From Planococcus koreensis (GTDB lineage Bacteria; Bacillota; Bacilli; Bacillales_A; Planococcaceae), in contig NZ_RQII01000015.1 in assembly GCF_004761975.1 (NCBI RefSeq), forward strand, positions 1 to 35,504: DNA of 35,504 bases, given 5' to 3'. A program made the translations under genes and the position numbers. Shown piece by piece: positions 23,332 to 31,970 of this stretch (the first letter of the stretch is position 1; each line of letters begins with the position of its first letter). The notes beneath the pieces were generated by a model. That model saw nothing but the letters and a program-made list of their open reading frames with translations. It was not told where the DNA came from and made no database searches.

Positions 23332-23340
23332 TGTTAAAAT
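23332..23340 (+). promoter_or_regulatory. Extended -10 promoter for cmk
   Basis: TGT-TAAAAT, an extended -10 directly after the truncated third repeat unit; the -35 region therefore lies inside repeat sequence and shows no consensus box. It gives a leader of about 25 bases to the TTG start. Confidence 0.6.
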
Positions 23341-23370
23341 ATGTTGAATACATATGATGAGGTGACATTT

Positions 23371-24045
23371 TTGACGAATCCAATACAAATCGCAATCGAC
23401 GGCCCAGCAGCGGCTGGAAAAAGTACCATAGCAAAAATAGTGGCTGAGCAATTAGGCTATATTTATATCGATACGGGTGCCATGTACCGCGCCATTACAT
23501 TAAAAGCGATAAACGAAGGCATTAATATGGCCAGCAATGAAGAAGCGGGTGAGTTGCTGCTTCGCACACAAATAGATTTAGAGCCTTCTGATAACGGACA
23601 GCTTGTGTTCATGGATGGCGAGGAAGTGACTGAAGCGATCCGCACCCAGCAGGTCACAAAAGCGGTGTCGGAAATGTCTGCGCACGCACTTGTGCGCGAA
23701 CGCATGGTCGAGCTGCAGCGCCAGCTTGCGGAAAGCAGAGGCGTTGTCATGGACGGCCGCGACATCGGGACTGACGTTCTGCCAAATGCTGCATTAAAAG
23801 TGTTCATGTCAGCGACTGTGGAAGAGCGGGCGCAGCGGCGCTTTGCTGATAATCAGGTTCGCGGCATCAACACGCCTTTAGCGGAGCTGCAAGAAGAAAT
23901 CGCAGCACGCGATAAAATGGACTCCGAGCGAGAGGTATCTCCGCTTAAGCAAGCGGAGGATGCGATTTATATCGATACGACCGATTTGACAATACAAGAA
24001 GCGGCACAGAAAATTCTTACGCTGGCCCAAGAAAGGATGGCATAA
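23371..24045 (+). CDS. cmk: Cytidylate kinase
   Basis: Phosphorylates CMP and dCMP with ATP, in pyrimidine salvage and RNA turnover. The 224-residue product has the P-loop IAIDGPAAAGKST near the start, the family's YIYIDTGAMYRA and the CMP-binding/lid region DGRDIGTDVLPNA and ERAQRR. The start is a TTG at 23371 with TGAGGTGA 6 bases upstream, giving MTNPIQIAIDGP, the usual family length; the ATG at 23341 has no ribosome site and lies near the predicted transcription start. It is followed after one base by plsC, forming an operon, as often seen in Firmicutes. Confidence 0.95.
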   Translation: MTNPIQIAIDGPAAAGKSTIAKIVAEQLGYIYIDTGAMYRAITLKAINEGINMASNEEAGELLLRTQIDLEPSDNGQLVFMDGEEVTEAIRTQQVTKAVSEMSAHALVRERMVELQRQLAESRGVVMDGRDIGTDVLPNAALKVFMSATVEERAQRRFADNQVRGINTPLAELQEEIAARDKMDSEREVSPLKQAEDAIYIDTTDLTIQEAAQKILTLAQERMA

Positions 24046-24046
24046 G

Positions 24047-24631
24047 GTGAATTTATACGCATTCGGCAAAACCTTAGTGAAAACCGCCTTAACGCCGCTC
24101 TACCGCTTTGAAGTGGTTGGGCATGAGAAATTCCCGAAAGAAGGCGGCATCCTTCTTTGCTCGAACCATATCCATGCGCTTGATCCGCCAGTTGTTGGAA
24201 TGACCGCCCCAAGAACGGTTCATTTCATGGCGAAAGAAGAATTATTCAAACTGCCAATCCTTGGCGGGCTGCTGCCTAAAGTAAATGCTTTTCCTGTGAA
24301 ACGGGGCATGAGCGACAGGGAAGCCATGCGCACTGCGCTTAAAATCCTGAAAAGCGGGGAAGTAGTCGGGCTGTTTCCGGAAGGAACGCGTTCGACAGAC
24401 GGCATTTTGAAAAAAGGCTTGAGCGGAGCCGGATTCTTTGCCCTGCGCGGCAATGCAGACGTTGTTCCGTGTGCTATTATTGGCCCGTATAAGGCGTTCC
24501 GCAAAGTAAAAGTGGTGTTCGGTGAACCGATTATCATGGAGCCTTACAGAGAACGCAAAGCAACGCCAGAGGAAGTTACAGAAGCGATTATGGCATCAAT
24601 CCAGAAGCTTTTGGATGAAAATAGCAAATAA
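24047..24631 (+). CDS. plsC: 1-acyl-sn-glycerol-3-phosphate acyltransferase
   Basis: Membrane-associated acyltransferase that makes phosphatidic acid in phospholipid synthesis. The 194-residue product has the catalytic NHxxxxD motif (H41, D46: CSNHIHALDPP), the FPVKRG region (82-87) and the substrate motif FPEGTRS (110-116). It starts at a GTG one base after the cmk stop, with AAAGGA about 9 bases upstream. PlsC-like genes often follow cmk in this group. Together with gpsA further downstream it belongs to glycerolipid synthesis. Confidence 0.92.
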   Translation: MNLYAFGKTLVKTALTPLYRFEVVGHEKFPKEGGILLCSNHIHALDPPVVGMTAPRTVHFMAKEELFKLPILGGLLPKVNAFPVKRGMSDREAMRTALKILKSGEVVGLFPEGTRSTDGILKKGLSGAGFFALRGNADVVPCAIIGPYKAFRKVKVVFGEPIIMEPYRERKATPEEVTEAIMASIQKLLDENSK

Positions 24632-24644
24632 CAAGTGATTATTT

Positions 24645-24673
24645 TTGTTTTTATTAGAGAATTCGAATAAAAT
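24645..24673 (+). promoter_or_regulatory. Sigma-A promoter for the S1-domain gene
   Basis: TTGTTT (24645-24650) and TAAAAT (24668-24673) separated by 17 bases, in AT-rich sequence 33 bases before the start codon. Confidence 0.75.
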
Positions 24674-24706
24674 AAGATGTGTATAGTTTGTGAAGGAGGG
24701 CTACTG

Positions 24707-25852
24707 ATGTCTGAGGAAATGAACATGACGGAAAACCGTGACTTCCAAGTGGGAGATCACGTAAAAGGTACAGTTCTTAAGATCGAAGAAAAAGCAGTAA
24801 CCGTAACAATTGATGGCGCGCCATTTGATGGGATCATTCCGATCAGCGAATTGTCGAGCCTCCACATCGAAAAAGCATCGGATTCAGTTAAAGAAGGTGA
24901 CGTTCTCGACTTGATCATTACAAAAGTCGAAGATGAGAACTTTGTATTATCAAAGCGTAAAGTGGACGCTGAACAAGCATGGGACTTGCTTGAGAAGAAG
25001 TTTGAAACTGGCGAAATCATCGAGACGGAAGTGAAAGATGTCGTCAAGGGCGGACTCGTTCTGGACCTTGGCGTGCGCGGCTTTGTGCCCGCTTCGCTCG
25101 TAGAGGATTATTTCGTTGAATCGTTCGAAGATTATAAAGGCAAGACGTTGGCATTTAAAATCGTGGAAATGGAAAAGGAGAACAACCGCCTGATCTTGTC
25201 CCACCGTGCCGTCGTCGAAATGGAAAAAGAGTCGCAAAAAGAAGAAGTGATGGACACGATTCACCAAGGCGACGTATTGAAAGGGAAAGTCCAGCGCATT
25301 GCGTCATTCGGCGCATTTGTCGATATTGGCGGAGTCGATGGGCTTGTCCACATCTCCCAGCTGTCGCATGAGCACGTAGAAAAAGTCTCGGATGTCGTCA
25401 AAGAAGGACAGGAAGTAACCGTCAAAGTCTTGTCCGTCGACCGTGATTCCGAGCGCATTTCACTTTCGATCAAAGATACGCTTCCGGGGCCATGGGACGC
25501 GATTGAAGAAAATGCGCCCAAAGGTTCGGTCCACACAGGCAAAGTGAAGCGCCTCGTCAGCTACGGCGCGTTTGTCGAAGTGCTGCCAGGAGTTGAAGGC
25601 CTTGTGCATATTTCCCAGATTGCGCACAAGCATATCGGCACGCCGCATGAAGTGTTGAGCGAAGGGCAAGAAGTCCAAGTGAAAGTGCTTGATGTCAATA
25701 AAGCCGACAAACGCTTGTCTCTCAGCATCAAAGAGCTTCAGGAAAAAGAAGCTGAACATTCGCATACCGATTACGAAATGCCGGAAGAATCCAGCGGCTT
25801 TTCCATCCGGGATGTTATTGGCGACAAATTGAAAGGCTTTAAATCCGAATAA
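24707..25852 (+). CDS. rpsA: S1 RNA-binding domain protein, ribosomal S1 homologue (YpfD)
   Basis: Four S1 domains in a row (about 15-84, 101-167, 187-256 and 272-342), the last two with the canonical RNA-binding pattern [20 protein letters not shown] and [20 protein letters not shown]. The 381-residue product matches B. subtilis YpfD; this short form of S1 lacks the first two, ribosome-binding domains of the E. coli protein and is probably not essential for translation, although it is often named rpsA. GGAGGG is 6 bases before ATG 24707; the open frame extends back to 24677 but without a ribosome site. fni starts one base after the stop. Confidence 0.92.
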   Translation: MSEEMNMTENRDFQVGDHVKGTVLKIEEKAVTVTIDGAPFDGIIPISELSSLHIEKASDSVKEGDVLDLIITKVEDENFVLSKRKVDAEQAWDLLEKKFETGEIIETEVKDVVKGGLVLDLGVRGFVPASLVEDYFVESFEDYKGKTLAFKIVEMEKENNRLILSHRAVVEMEKESQKEEVMDTIHQGDVLKGKVQRIASFGAFVDIGGVDGLVHISQLSHEHVEKVSDVVKEGQEVTVKVLSVDRDSERISLSIKDTLPGPWDAIEENAPKGSVHTGKVKRLVSYGAFVEVLPGVEGLVHISQIAHKHIGTPHEVLSEGQEVQVKVLDVNKADKRLSLSIKELQEKEAEHSHTDYEMPEESSGFSIRDVIGDKLKGFKSE

Positions 25853-25853
25853 A

Positions 25854-26909
25854 ATGTCCAGAGCCGATAGGAAAATGGATCATATACGATTTGCGGTGTC
25901 GACAGGCCAGGGCAGGGAAACGATGTTTGATGATGTCCGTTTAGTCCATCAAGCATTGCCTTCCCTTGGTGTTGAAGACATCAGCCTTCATATCAGGACA
26001 GGTGATTTGAAATTGGAATCACCTGTTTTTATTAATGCCATGACGGGCGGAGGCGGCACGGAAACGACAAAGTTGAACGGGCTGCTCGCCCGGGCAGCGA
26101 AGGAAACGGGTTTAGCGATGGCAGTCGGTTCTCAAATGGCTGCGCTGAAAGATCCCGCTGAACGGACGACTTATGAAATTGTGCGGAAAGAAAATCCCGA
26201 CGGTTTTATCATGGGCAATTTAGGCAGTGAGGCAAGTGTCAGCCAGGCGCAGCAGGCAGTGGAGATGATCGGGGCAAACGCCCTTCAAATCCATTTGAAT
26301 GTGATTCAGGAGCTGACCATGCCGGAAGGCGATCGGGATTTCAAGGGAGCGCTTGAACGCATTGCGGCTATCGCGGAAAGCCTGCATGTACCGGTCGTCG
26401 TCAAAGAAACCGGATTCGGCATTTCGCGGGAAGCGGCAGAAAAGCTGGCGAACACCGGCATCGCTGCAATCGATGTGGGCGGTTTCGGCGGAACGAACTT
26501 CGCTTCGATTGAAAATGAACGGCGTGCGCGAAAACTTTCCTATTTCCAGGATTGGGGCGTACCGACCGCCGTTTCAATTATCGAAGTAAAGGAAGTCTTC
26601 CGTAAAACGGTGCTCGCTTCCGGCGGCATCCAGCATGCACAAGATGCCATTAAGGCTTTTGTGTTGGGAGCGGATGCTGTTGGCCTGGCGGGAGCGTTCC
26701 TCAAACAAGCGCTTGAGGGCGGAGAAAAAGGGTTGATTGAAGAAATCGGCTTGCTGCAGGAAGATATGCGCATGATGATGACAGCTCTCGGAGCAGCAGA
26801 GCCGGCTCGCTTAAGAAGCTGTCCCGCTATTCTATCCGGCGGTTTGAGCCATTATTTGACCATGCGCGGCTACAATCCGGCAATGTATGCCAATAGAACC
26901 AATAACTGA
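25854..26909 (+). CDS. fni: Isopentenyl-diphosphate delta-isomerase, type 2
   Basis: FMN- and NADPH-dependent isomerase that interconverts isopentenyl and dimethylallyl diphosphate, the start units for prenyl chains such as the menaquinone tail made by HepS/HepT in this window. The 351-residue product has the FMN-binding TIM-barrel motifs NAMTGGGG (61-68), AVGSQMAALKDP, GNLGSEA (121-127), IHLNVIQELTMPEGDRDF with Q152/E153, VVVKETGFG and IDVGGFGGTNF. The start MSRADRK-H matches the family. The ribosome site is weak (GAAAGG 17 bases upstream); coupling to the upstream gene, one base away, may compensate. Confidence 0.95.
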   Translation: MSRADRKMDHIRFAVSTGQGRETMFDDVRLVHQALPSLGVEDISLHIRTGDLKLESPVFINAMTGGGGTETTKLNGLLARAAKETGLAMAVGSQMAALKDPAERTTYEIVRKENPDGFIMGNLGSEASVSQAQQAVEMIGANALQIHLNVIQELTMPEGDRDFKGALERIAAIAESLHVPVVVKETGFGISREAAEKLANTGIAAIDVGGFGGTNFASIENERRARKLSYFQDWGVPTAVSIIEVKEVFRKTVLASGGIQHAQDAIKAFVLGADAVGLAGAFLKQALEGGEKGLIEEIGLLQEDMRMMMTALGAAEPARLRSCPAILSGGLSHYLTMRGYNPAMYANRTNN

Positions 26910-26923
26910 AAATTACACCTTTT

Positions 26924-26960
26924 AGGGTGATGGACATTTACAAGATGCCATCGCCTTTTT
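26924..26960 (+). terminator. Terminator after fni
   Basis: Stem GGTGATGG (26926-26933) with CCATCGCC (26948-26955), one wobble, 14-base loop, then TTTTT. A TATAAT box at 26965-26970 right after it probably starts der transcription, although no clear -35 was found. Confidence 0.75.
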
Positions 26961-27002
26961 CGTGTATAATAGGAATATCAGAAGTGGAAGGATGAATTTA
27001 TT

Positions 27003-28313
27003 ATGTCAAAACCGGTAGTAGCAATCGTTGGCCGGCCGAACGTAGGCAAGTCCACGATTTTTAATCGCGTGGTCGGGGAACGTGTGTCCATCGTGGAAGA
27101 TATTCCAGGAGTTACACGTGACCGCATCTACAGTTCAGCTGATTGGCTGACTCATGAATTTAACATTATTGATACGGGAGGCATCGATTTAAGCGATGAG
27201 CCTTTCTTGGAACAAATCCGCCAGCAGGCTGAAATTGCCATGGACGAAGCGGATGTCATCATCTTCCTGGTAAACGGCCGTGATGGCGTAACGACACAGG
27301 ATGAACAAGTAGCGAAAATTTTATACCGCACGAAAAAGCCGGTCATTCTGGCCGTCAATAAAATCGACAACCCCGATATGCGCCATATGGTATTTGATTT
27401 CTACCAATTGGGTATGGGCGAACCTTACCCGATTTCAGGCTCACACGGTTTAGGCATCGGAGATCTTTTGGATGAAGTGGCGAAAAACTTCCCGAAAGAC
27501 GATCAAGAGGAATACCCTGATGATGTTATCAAATTCTCGTTGATCGGCCGTCCGAATGTCGGCAAATCTTCTTTGGTGAATTCATTTTTAGGCGAAGAAC
27601 GCGTTATTGTCAGTGAAATTGCGGGAACTACCCGTGACGCAATTGATACGCAATACGAATACGACGGCCAACCGTATGTCATCATCGATACGGCAGGCAT
27701 GCGCAAAAAAGGGAAAGTCTATGAATCAACAGAAAAATACAGCGTCCTGCGTGCATTGCGTGCGATTGAACGCTCAGATGTTGTTTTAGTTGTGCTCAAT
27801 GCCGAAGAGGGCATCCAGGAGCAGGACAAGAAAATCGCCGGCTACGCACACGAAGCGGGCAAAGGTGTCATCATCATCGTCAACAAATGGGATGCTGTTG
27901 AGAAAGACGAAAAAACCATGAACGTCATGACGCGGAAAATCCGTGAACATTTCCTTTTCCTGGATTATGCACCGATTTTGTTCGTATCTGCCATCAGTGG
28001 GAAACGCGTCCATAATATCCTTGAAATCGTCAACCGGGTCAATGATAATCATGCAAGACGCATCCAGTCGAGCATCTTGAACGAAGTTATCGAAGATGCT
28101 GTTGCGATGAATCCTGCGCCTACAGATAAAGGCCGCAGATTGCGCTTGTATTACGTTACACAAGTGGCCATCAAGCCGCCGACATTCGTTGTCTTTGTCA
28201 ACGAGCCTGAACTGATGCATTTCAGCTATGAGCGTTTCCTGCAAAACCGGATCCGTGAGAGCTTTGATTTTGAAGGAACGCCGCTCCGGTTGATTACGCG
28301 CGCCCGGACATAA
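27003..28313 (+). CDS. der: Ribosome biogenesis GTPase Der (EngA)
   Basis: Essential double GTPase for assembly of the 50S ribosomal subunit. The 436-residue product has two G domains, with P-loops GRPNVGKST (10-18) and GRPNVGKSS (182-190), switch motifs [11 protein letters not shown] and [22 protein letters not shown], and NKID/NKWD guanine-specificity motifs, followed by a C-terminal KH-like domain (about 350-436, [22 protein letters not shown]). GGAAGG lies upstream of ATG. gpsA starts 22 bases after the stop. In B. subtilis yphA and yphB (seaA, spore envelope) separate it from fni; here they are missing. Confidence 0.97.
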   Translation: MSKPVVAIVGRPNVGKSTIFNRVVGERVSIVEDIPGVTRDRIYSSADWLTHEFNIIDTGGIDLSDEPFLEQIRQQAEIAMDEADVIIFLVNGRDGVTTQDEQVAKILYRTKKPVILAVNKIDNPDMRHMVFDFYQLGMGEPYPISGSHGLGIGDLLDEVAKNFPKDDQEEYPDDVIKFSLIGRPNVGKSSLVNSFLGEERVIVSEIAGTTRDAIDTQYEYDGQPYVIIDTAGMRKKGKVYESTEKYSVLRALRAIERSDVVLVVLNAEEGIQEQDKKIAGYAHEAGKGVIIIVNKWDAVEKDEKTMNVMTRKIREHFLFLDYAPILFVSAISGKRVHNILEIVNRVNDNHARRIQSSILNEVIEDAVAMNPAPTDKGRRLRLYYVTQVAIKPPTFVVFVNEPELMHFSYERFLQNRIRESFDFEGTPLRLITRART

Positions 28314-28335
28314 TTGGAAAAAGGTGGTTACTGAT

Positions 28336-29355
28336 ATGGAAAAAATATCTGTATTTGGAGCAGGCAGCTGGGGCACGGCGCTAAGCTATGTATTAGCGCA
28401 GAATGGCCATGATGTCCTGCTTTGGACACACCGCGCAGAACAAGCGGAAGAAATCAACCAGCATACGAATAACCGATATCTTAAAAACATCAAGTTGCCT
28501 GAAAACCTTAAGGCAACAAGTGATTTGAAAGCAGCGGTCAACCATTCGGCGACTTTTGTTATTGCCGTTCCGACAAAAGCCGTGAGGGAAGTGTGTTCTG
28601 CTATAAAGGACGAGCTGGATAAAAAAGCCTTGTTTGTCCATGTTTCCAAAGGCATTGAACCGGATTCCTTGAAGCGCATCAGCGAAATGATCCGCGAAGA
28701 GGTTCCACCGCAATTGTTTGAAGATGTGGTCGTTCTTTCCGGACCCAGCCATGCAGAAGAAGTGGTGCTTGAACAACCGACTACAGTTACGGCTGCCAGT
28801 GAGAATACGGCTTCTGCTGAAAAAGTCCAGGACTTGTTCATGAACCATTATTTCCGCGTATATACGAATACCGACGTCATTGGAGTGGAAATCGGCGGTG
28901 CCCTTAAAAACATCATTGCATTGGCTGTCGGCATCACCGATGGATTAGGGTATGGCGACAATGCAAAAGCGGCATTGATGACGCGCGGATTGGCTGAAAT
29001 AGCCCGCCTCGGCGTCAAGATGGGTGCTACCCCATTGACCTTTTCCGGCCTCACAGGCGTCGGCGATTTGATCGTCACGTGCACAAGCCCGCATTCACGC
29101 AACTGGCGTGCAGGGAATATGCTTGGCAAAGGGAAAACGATTGATCAAGTGCTAGAAGAAATGGGCATGGTCGTTGAAGGCATCCGGACCACGAAAGCCG
29201 CTCATCAATTGTCAGAGGCATACGATGTGCCTATGCCGATCACAGACGCTTTATACGCCGTTCTTTTTGAAGGCGTATCAACAAAAGACGCTGTGGAATT
29301 GCTGATGGGACGCATGAAAAAGAACGAAATGGAAGATCTCATCAACTTGCTTTAA
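28336..29355 (+). CDS. gpsA: Glycerol-3-phosphate dehydrogenase [NAD(P)+]
   Basis: Reduces dihydroxyacetone phosphate to sn-glycerol 3-phosphate, the backbone of phospholipids and teichoic acids. The 339-residue product has the Rossmann motif GAGSWGTAL (8-16), the catalytic lysines K105 (HVSKGIE) and K191 (GGALKNIIAL) and the ALMTRGLAEIARLG helix. ATG 28336 is used because AAGGTGG lies 8 bases upstream; the open frame from 28324 begins at a GTG inside that site. It forms an operon with der and ends at a strong terminator. Confidence 0.96.
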   Translation: MEKISVFGAGSWGTALSYVLAQNGHDVLLWTHRAEQAEEINQHTNNRYLKNIKLPENLKATSDLKAAVNHSATFVIAVPTKAVREVCSAIKDELDKKALFVHVSKGIEPDSLKRISEMIREEVPPQLFEDVVVLSGPSHAEEVVLEQPTTVTAASENTASAEKVQDLFMNHYFRVYTNTDVIGVEIGGALKNIIALAVGITDGLGYGDNAKAALMTRGLAEIARLGVKMGATPLTFSGLTGVGDLIVTCTSPHSRNWRAGNMLGKGKTIDQVLEEMGMVVEGIRTTKAAHQLSEAYDVPMPITDALYAVLFEGVSTKDAVELLMGRMKKNEMEDLINLL

Positions 29356-29363
29356 TTGTCACA

Positions 29364-29400
29364 AAAGAAGAGGCAGCGTCACTCTGCCTCTTCTTTTTTT
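29364..29400 (+). terminator. Terminator after gpsA
   Basis: Thirteen-base-pair stem (29364-29376 with 29384-29396), loop CGTCACT, ending in TTTTTTT. It starts 9 bases after the gpsA stop. Confidence 0.95.
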
Positions 29401-29442
29401 ATGCTATACTATGGTCTGAAACAGTACGAAAGGCGGTCTATT

Positions 29443-29646
29443 ATGAGCTCTTTAGATAAAATGTGGGTCTCGTTTGCGGGAATTGCTTTTTTGATCATTT
29501 CAATGGGCATGATTTATTTAAGCAGGTATAAATTACAAAATGGCATAGTGAAATTCGTTTTTGCGTTAATCGCTTATATTCTGCTGATTCTTGGATTCTT
29601 TATAATGGTGTTCATCGTATTCAGCGGCCCAACAGGCGGCGCGTGA
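29443..29646 (+). CDS. DUF2768 small membrane protein (YphE-like)
   Basis: A 67-residue protein with two transmembrane helices (about 6-25 and 36-58) and a short Gly-rich end, resembling the DUF2768 family found in this place (between gpsA and yphF) in bacilli. Function unknown. ATG 29443 is used, with AAAGGCGG upstream; the longer open frame back to 29356 would run through the gpsA terminator. The next gene starts 10 bases after its stop, so the two are probably expressed together. Confidence 0.85.
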   Translation: MSSLDKMWVSFAGIAFLIISMGMIYLSRYKLQNGIVKFVFALIAYILLILGFFIMVFIVFSGPTGGA

Positions 29647-29656
29647 GGTGAGAAAA

Positions 29657-30367
29657 ATGAAAAAAATATCGTTAATCGCTATTCTGGCTGCAGCTGCGAT
29701 GTTCCTTTCGGGCTGTATGTTCCCGGAGAGCGAGCGGGCGGAGAATCAGATTCCTTACGAAGAGCAAGTCATTCAGGTGCAGAATGCGGTAAATCAGTAT
29801 AGAGGAGCCCAAGGCGGCATTTTGCCGATCAAAACACGGGATATGGATGTTGATCAATACATCAAATACCCGATTGATTTCGCTAAAATCGTCCCTGCAC
29901 ATATGGCTGAAATTCCGCCGAATGCTTTCGAAACAGGCGGAATTTTTCAATACGTGCTGATGGATGTTGAAAAAAATCCGACAGTGAAACTTGTTGATTT
30001 GCGTATTGCTGAGGAAATTCGGTCGATTAATATACGCAAAAGCGCGAATGGCGGCCGGGCTCCAATTGCTGAAATCTTGGCAGACAATGTCTATAAGCTG
30101 AATTATAAAGCGATGGGCTTTAAGGAAGAACGCTTTGTCGTCAGCCCTTACAGCGGCAGAAACCTGCCATTGGTTGTTAATGGGCAAGGGGAGATCTTTG
30201 TCGACTATTCAATCGATTTATACTCGGCAATCCAGGAGTATGACGGCACCCTTGAAGCCGGCCAGGACATCCGGTTTTTGCTGTATGAAGACAATCCGGT
30301 AGTGCCGGCTTACTCTCTGCCTTATACCGTAGACGAGAATAATGAACCGGTCTTTAAAACGGAGTGA
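29657..30367 (+). CDS. Lipoprotein (YphF-like)
   Basis: A 236-residue secreted lipoprotein. The signal peptide (1-19) ends in the lipobox LSGC with the lipidated Cys at 20, so the protein is anchored to the outer face of the membrane. The rest (PESERAENQIPYEEQVIQVQ..., then a mixed alpha/beta domain ending in AYSLPYTVDENNEPVFKTE) resembles B. subtilis YphF. Function unknown. ATG 29657 is chosen because AGGTG is 6 bases upstream; a GTG at 29648 lies within that site. In spore formers spoIVA follows; here it does not. Confidence 0.85.
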   Translation: MKKISLIAILAAAAMFLSGCMFPESERAENQIPYEEQVIQVQNAVNQYRGAQGGILPIKTRDMDVDQYIKYPIDFAKIVPAHMAEIPPNAFETGGIFQYVLMDVEKNPTVKLVDLRIAEEIRSINIRKSANGGRAPIAEILADNVYKLNYKAMGFKEERFVVSPYSGRNLPLVVNGQGEIFVDYSIDLYSAIQEYDGTLEAGQDIRFLLYEDNPVVPAYSLPYTVDENNEPVFKTE

Positions 30368-30388
30368 ATTAGCGTGGAATTGCTGATT

Positions 30389-30467
30389 TAGCGCGGTTTT
30401 TCTCAAAATTAACGAATTTACAGGATAATAATTGAATATTTGTTGGTTTTATTGGAAAACCGCGCTA
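30389..30467. repeat. Long-loop inverted repeat between the lipoprotein and HU genes
   Basis: TAGCGCGGTTTT (30389-30400) is exactly complementary to AAAACCGCGCTA (30456-30467), enclosing about 55 AT-rich bases. There is no T run after it, so it is not a standard terminator. It sits where spoIVA lies in spore-forming relatives. Role unknown. Confidence 0.65.
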
Positions 30468-30551
30468 TTAGTTGTTGCTATGCATTTTTCGTTATGATAC
30501 TCTTTTTACAGGATTGAACGATTGCATCCCCTTTGAGAGGAGGTGAATAGC

Positions 30552-30824
30552 ATGAACAAGACAGAATTAGTGAACTCTGTTGCTGAAGCAGCTGAACTTT
30601 CTCGTAAAGATGCTGCAAAAGCAGTTGACGCTGCATTTGAAGCGATTCAAGAAGCTCTAACTAAAGGTGACAAAGTACAATTGATCGGATTCGGTAACTT
30701 TGAAGTACGCGAACGCGCAGCACGTAAAGGTCGCAACCCGCAAACTGGTGCTGAGATCGAAATCGCTGCAAGCAAAGTTCCTGCATTTAAGCCAGGTAAA
30801 GCACTTAAAGACGCAGTGAAATAA
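30552..30824 (+). CDS. hupA: DNA-binding protein HU
   Basis: Small histone-like protein that bends and compacts DNA. The 90-residue product starts [20 protein letters not shown] and contains the DNA-binding arm [21 protein letters not shown], with the conserved proline at its tip, and ends [14 protein letters not shown]; it is HBsu-like (hbs in B. subtilis). GGAGGTGA is placed 8 bases upstream of ATG 30552; a GTG at 30543 overlaps it. Codon use is strongly biased (GCA, GAA, AAA, CGT), as expected for a highly expressed gene. TATGAT at 30493-30498 may be its -10. Confidence 0.96.
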   Translation: MNKTELVNSVAEAAELSRKDAAKAVDAAFEAIQEALTKGDKVQLIGFGNFEVRERAARKGRNPQTGAEIEIAASKVPAFKPGKALKDAVK

Positions 30825-30842
30825 TCTTCTTTGCAGTACATA

Positions 30843-30888
30843 GAATGACTTTTGCGAGATTCGTTCCCGCAAAAGTCATTCTTTTTTT
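30843..30888 (+). terminator. Terminator after HU
   Basis: Fourteen-base-pair stem (30843-30856 with 30868-30881) followed by TTTTTTT, 19 bases after the HU stop. Confidence 0.95.
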
Positions 30889-30900
30889 AAGTTTTCAATT

Positions 30901-30929
30901 TTGCCAACAAACCATACATATGCTACGAT
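30901..30929 (+). promoter_or_regulatory. Promoter for folE-mtrB
   Basis: TTGCCA (30901-30906) and TACGAT (30924-30929) with a 17-base spacer and a TGC extension. Transcription would begin around 30936, at a 15-base sequence identical, in reverse complement, to 23194-23208 in the tandem repeat before cmk, and run through a leader of about 110 bases. Confidence 0.68.
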
Positions 30930-31046
30930 TTGTGAGAAAAGCGGAAGCGTTCGGAATGGGCCGGTTTATGATTGGCGATTTAAGGGCTAACTGCTTGCAC
31001 CATGAACGGCTTCAAAGAGTGATTTGTTTTTACGGGGGGAAGAATA

Positions 31047-31631
31047 GTGATAGATACAAATTCCAAAAAAGTGGATTTAGATAAAATAGAGCAGGCAGTT
31101 TCGATGATCCTTGAAGCGGTTGGGGAAGATCCATCGCGTGAAGGCTTGCTGGATACACCAAAGCGCGTCGCTAAAATGTACGCTGAAGTATTTTCCGGTT
31201 TGCGTGAAGATCCGAAAGAATATTTTCAAACAGTTTTCCACGAAGGCCATGAAGAATTGGTTTTGGTGAAAGACATTCCGTTTTATTCGACATGTGAACA
31301 TCATTTGGTGCCTTTCTTCGGTAAAGCGCATATCGCCTATATCCCGAGAGATGGTGTCGTGACCGGCCTTAGCAAATTAGCAAGAGCAGTCGATTCGGTG
31401 GCAAAACGGCCTCAATTGCAAGAACGCATCACGTCGACGATTGCCGACTCCTTAATGGAATCGCTGAATCCTCATGGCGTATATGTGATGGTCGAAGCTG
31501 AGCACATGTGCATGACGATGCGAGGCATTAAAAAACCTGGCGCTAAAACAGTGACAGCTGTGTCCCGCGGGATTTTCGAGAAAGACGATATAAAACGTTC
31601 GGAAATTATCACTTATATCAACATGGCTTGA
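31047..31631 (+). CDS. folE: GTP cyclohydrolase I
   Basis: Zinc enzyme that converts GTP to dihydroneopterin triphosphate, the first step of folate synthesis (mtrA in B. subtilis). The 194-residue product has the zinc ligands C83, H86 ([10 protein letters not shown]) and C155 ([11 protein letters not shown]), the [20 protein letters not shown] start region and [21 protein letters not shown]. It starts at a GTG at 31047 with GGGGGGA 6 bases upstream. It lies 36 bases before mtrB, as in B. subtilis, where the pair forms an operon. Confidence 0.96.
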   Translation: MIDTNSKKVDLDKIEQAVSMILEAVGEDPSREGLLDTPKRVAKMYAEVFSGLREDPKEYFQTVFHEGHEELVLVKDIPFYSTCEHHLVPFFGKAHIAYIPRDGVVTGLSKLARAVDSVAKRPQLQERITSTIADSLMESLNPHGVYVMVEAEHMCMTMRGIKKPGAKTVTAVSRGIFEKDDIKRSEIITYINMA

Positions 31632-31667
31632 TAAAATGTCCATCATTTACCGGAAGAGGGTGAAAAC

Positions 31668-31889
31668 ATGGCTCAACCAGAATACATTGTAATCCGTGCA
31701 CTTGAAGATGGCGTAAACGTGATCGGTTTGACACGAGGCAATGATACGAAATTCCACCACACCGAAAAGCTTGATAAAGGCGAAGTGATGATTGCCCAAT
31801 TTACTGAACATACATCTGCGATGAAAATCCGCGGCAAAGCGGAAATCCAAACGGCACACGGCCTTACGGAAAGCGAAGCGAAAAAGTAG
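31668..31889 (+). CDS. mtrB: TRAP, trp RNA-binding attenuation protein
   Basis: Forms an 11-subunit ring which, when loaded with tryptophan, wraps trp leader mRNA carrying repeated GAG/UAG triplets and turns off trp genes. The 73-residue product aligns throughout with the B. subtilis protein. The residues that bind tryptophan there (G23, T25, T30) correspond to G20, T22 and T27 here, and the RNA-contacting K37, K56 and R58 to K34, K53 and R55. All are kept, so the protein should be functional. GAAGAGGG precedes the ATG. No anti-TRAP or trp operon is in the window. Confidence 0.96.
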   Translation: MAQPEYIVIRALEDGVNVIGLTRGNDTKFHHTEKLDKGEVMIAQFTEHTSAMKIRGKAEIQTAHGLTESEAKK

Positions 31890-31919
31890 GCGTATTGTAT
31901 GAAGGCGAGGCTGTGCCTG

Positions 31920-31928
31920 TGATATACT
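31920..31928 (+). promoter_or_regulatory. Candidate extended -10 promoter for hepS-menG-hepT
   Basis: TGA-TATACT, an extended -10 about 43 bases before the hepS start codon; no clear -35. Confidence 0.5.
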
Positions 31929-31970
31929 ATAGGTGTATGGTATGGCTAAACCATGAATGGAGCAAGCAGT

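Noticed and set aside
23064-23451. Several 70-90 residue frames on both strands with repeated peptides
   Set aside because: They are produced by the 121-bp tandem repeat; the repeated peptides change frame between copies and one frame overlaps cmk.
30845-31084. 79-residue frame between HU and folE
   Set aside because: Begins inside the HU terminator, has no ribosome site and runs into the folE start in another frame.
31632-31970. TRAP binding site near mtrB or hepS
   Set aside because: No run of evenly spaced GAG/TAG triplets was found by eye in the leaders in this region.
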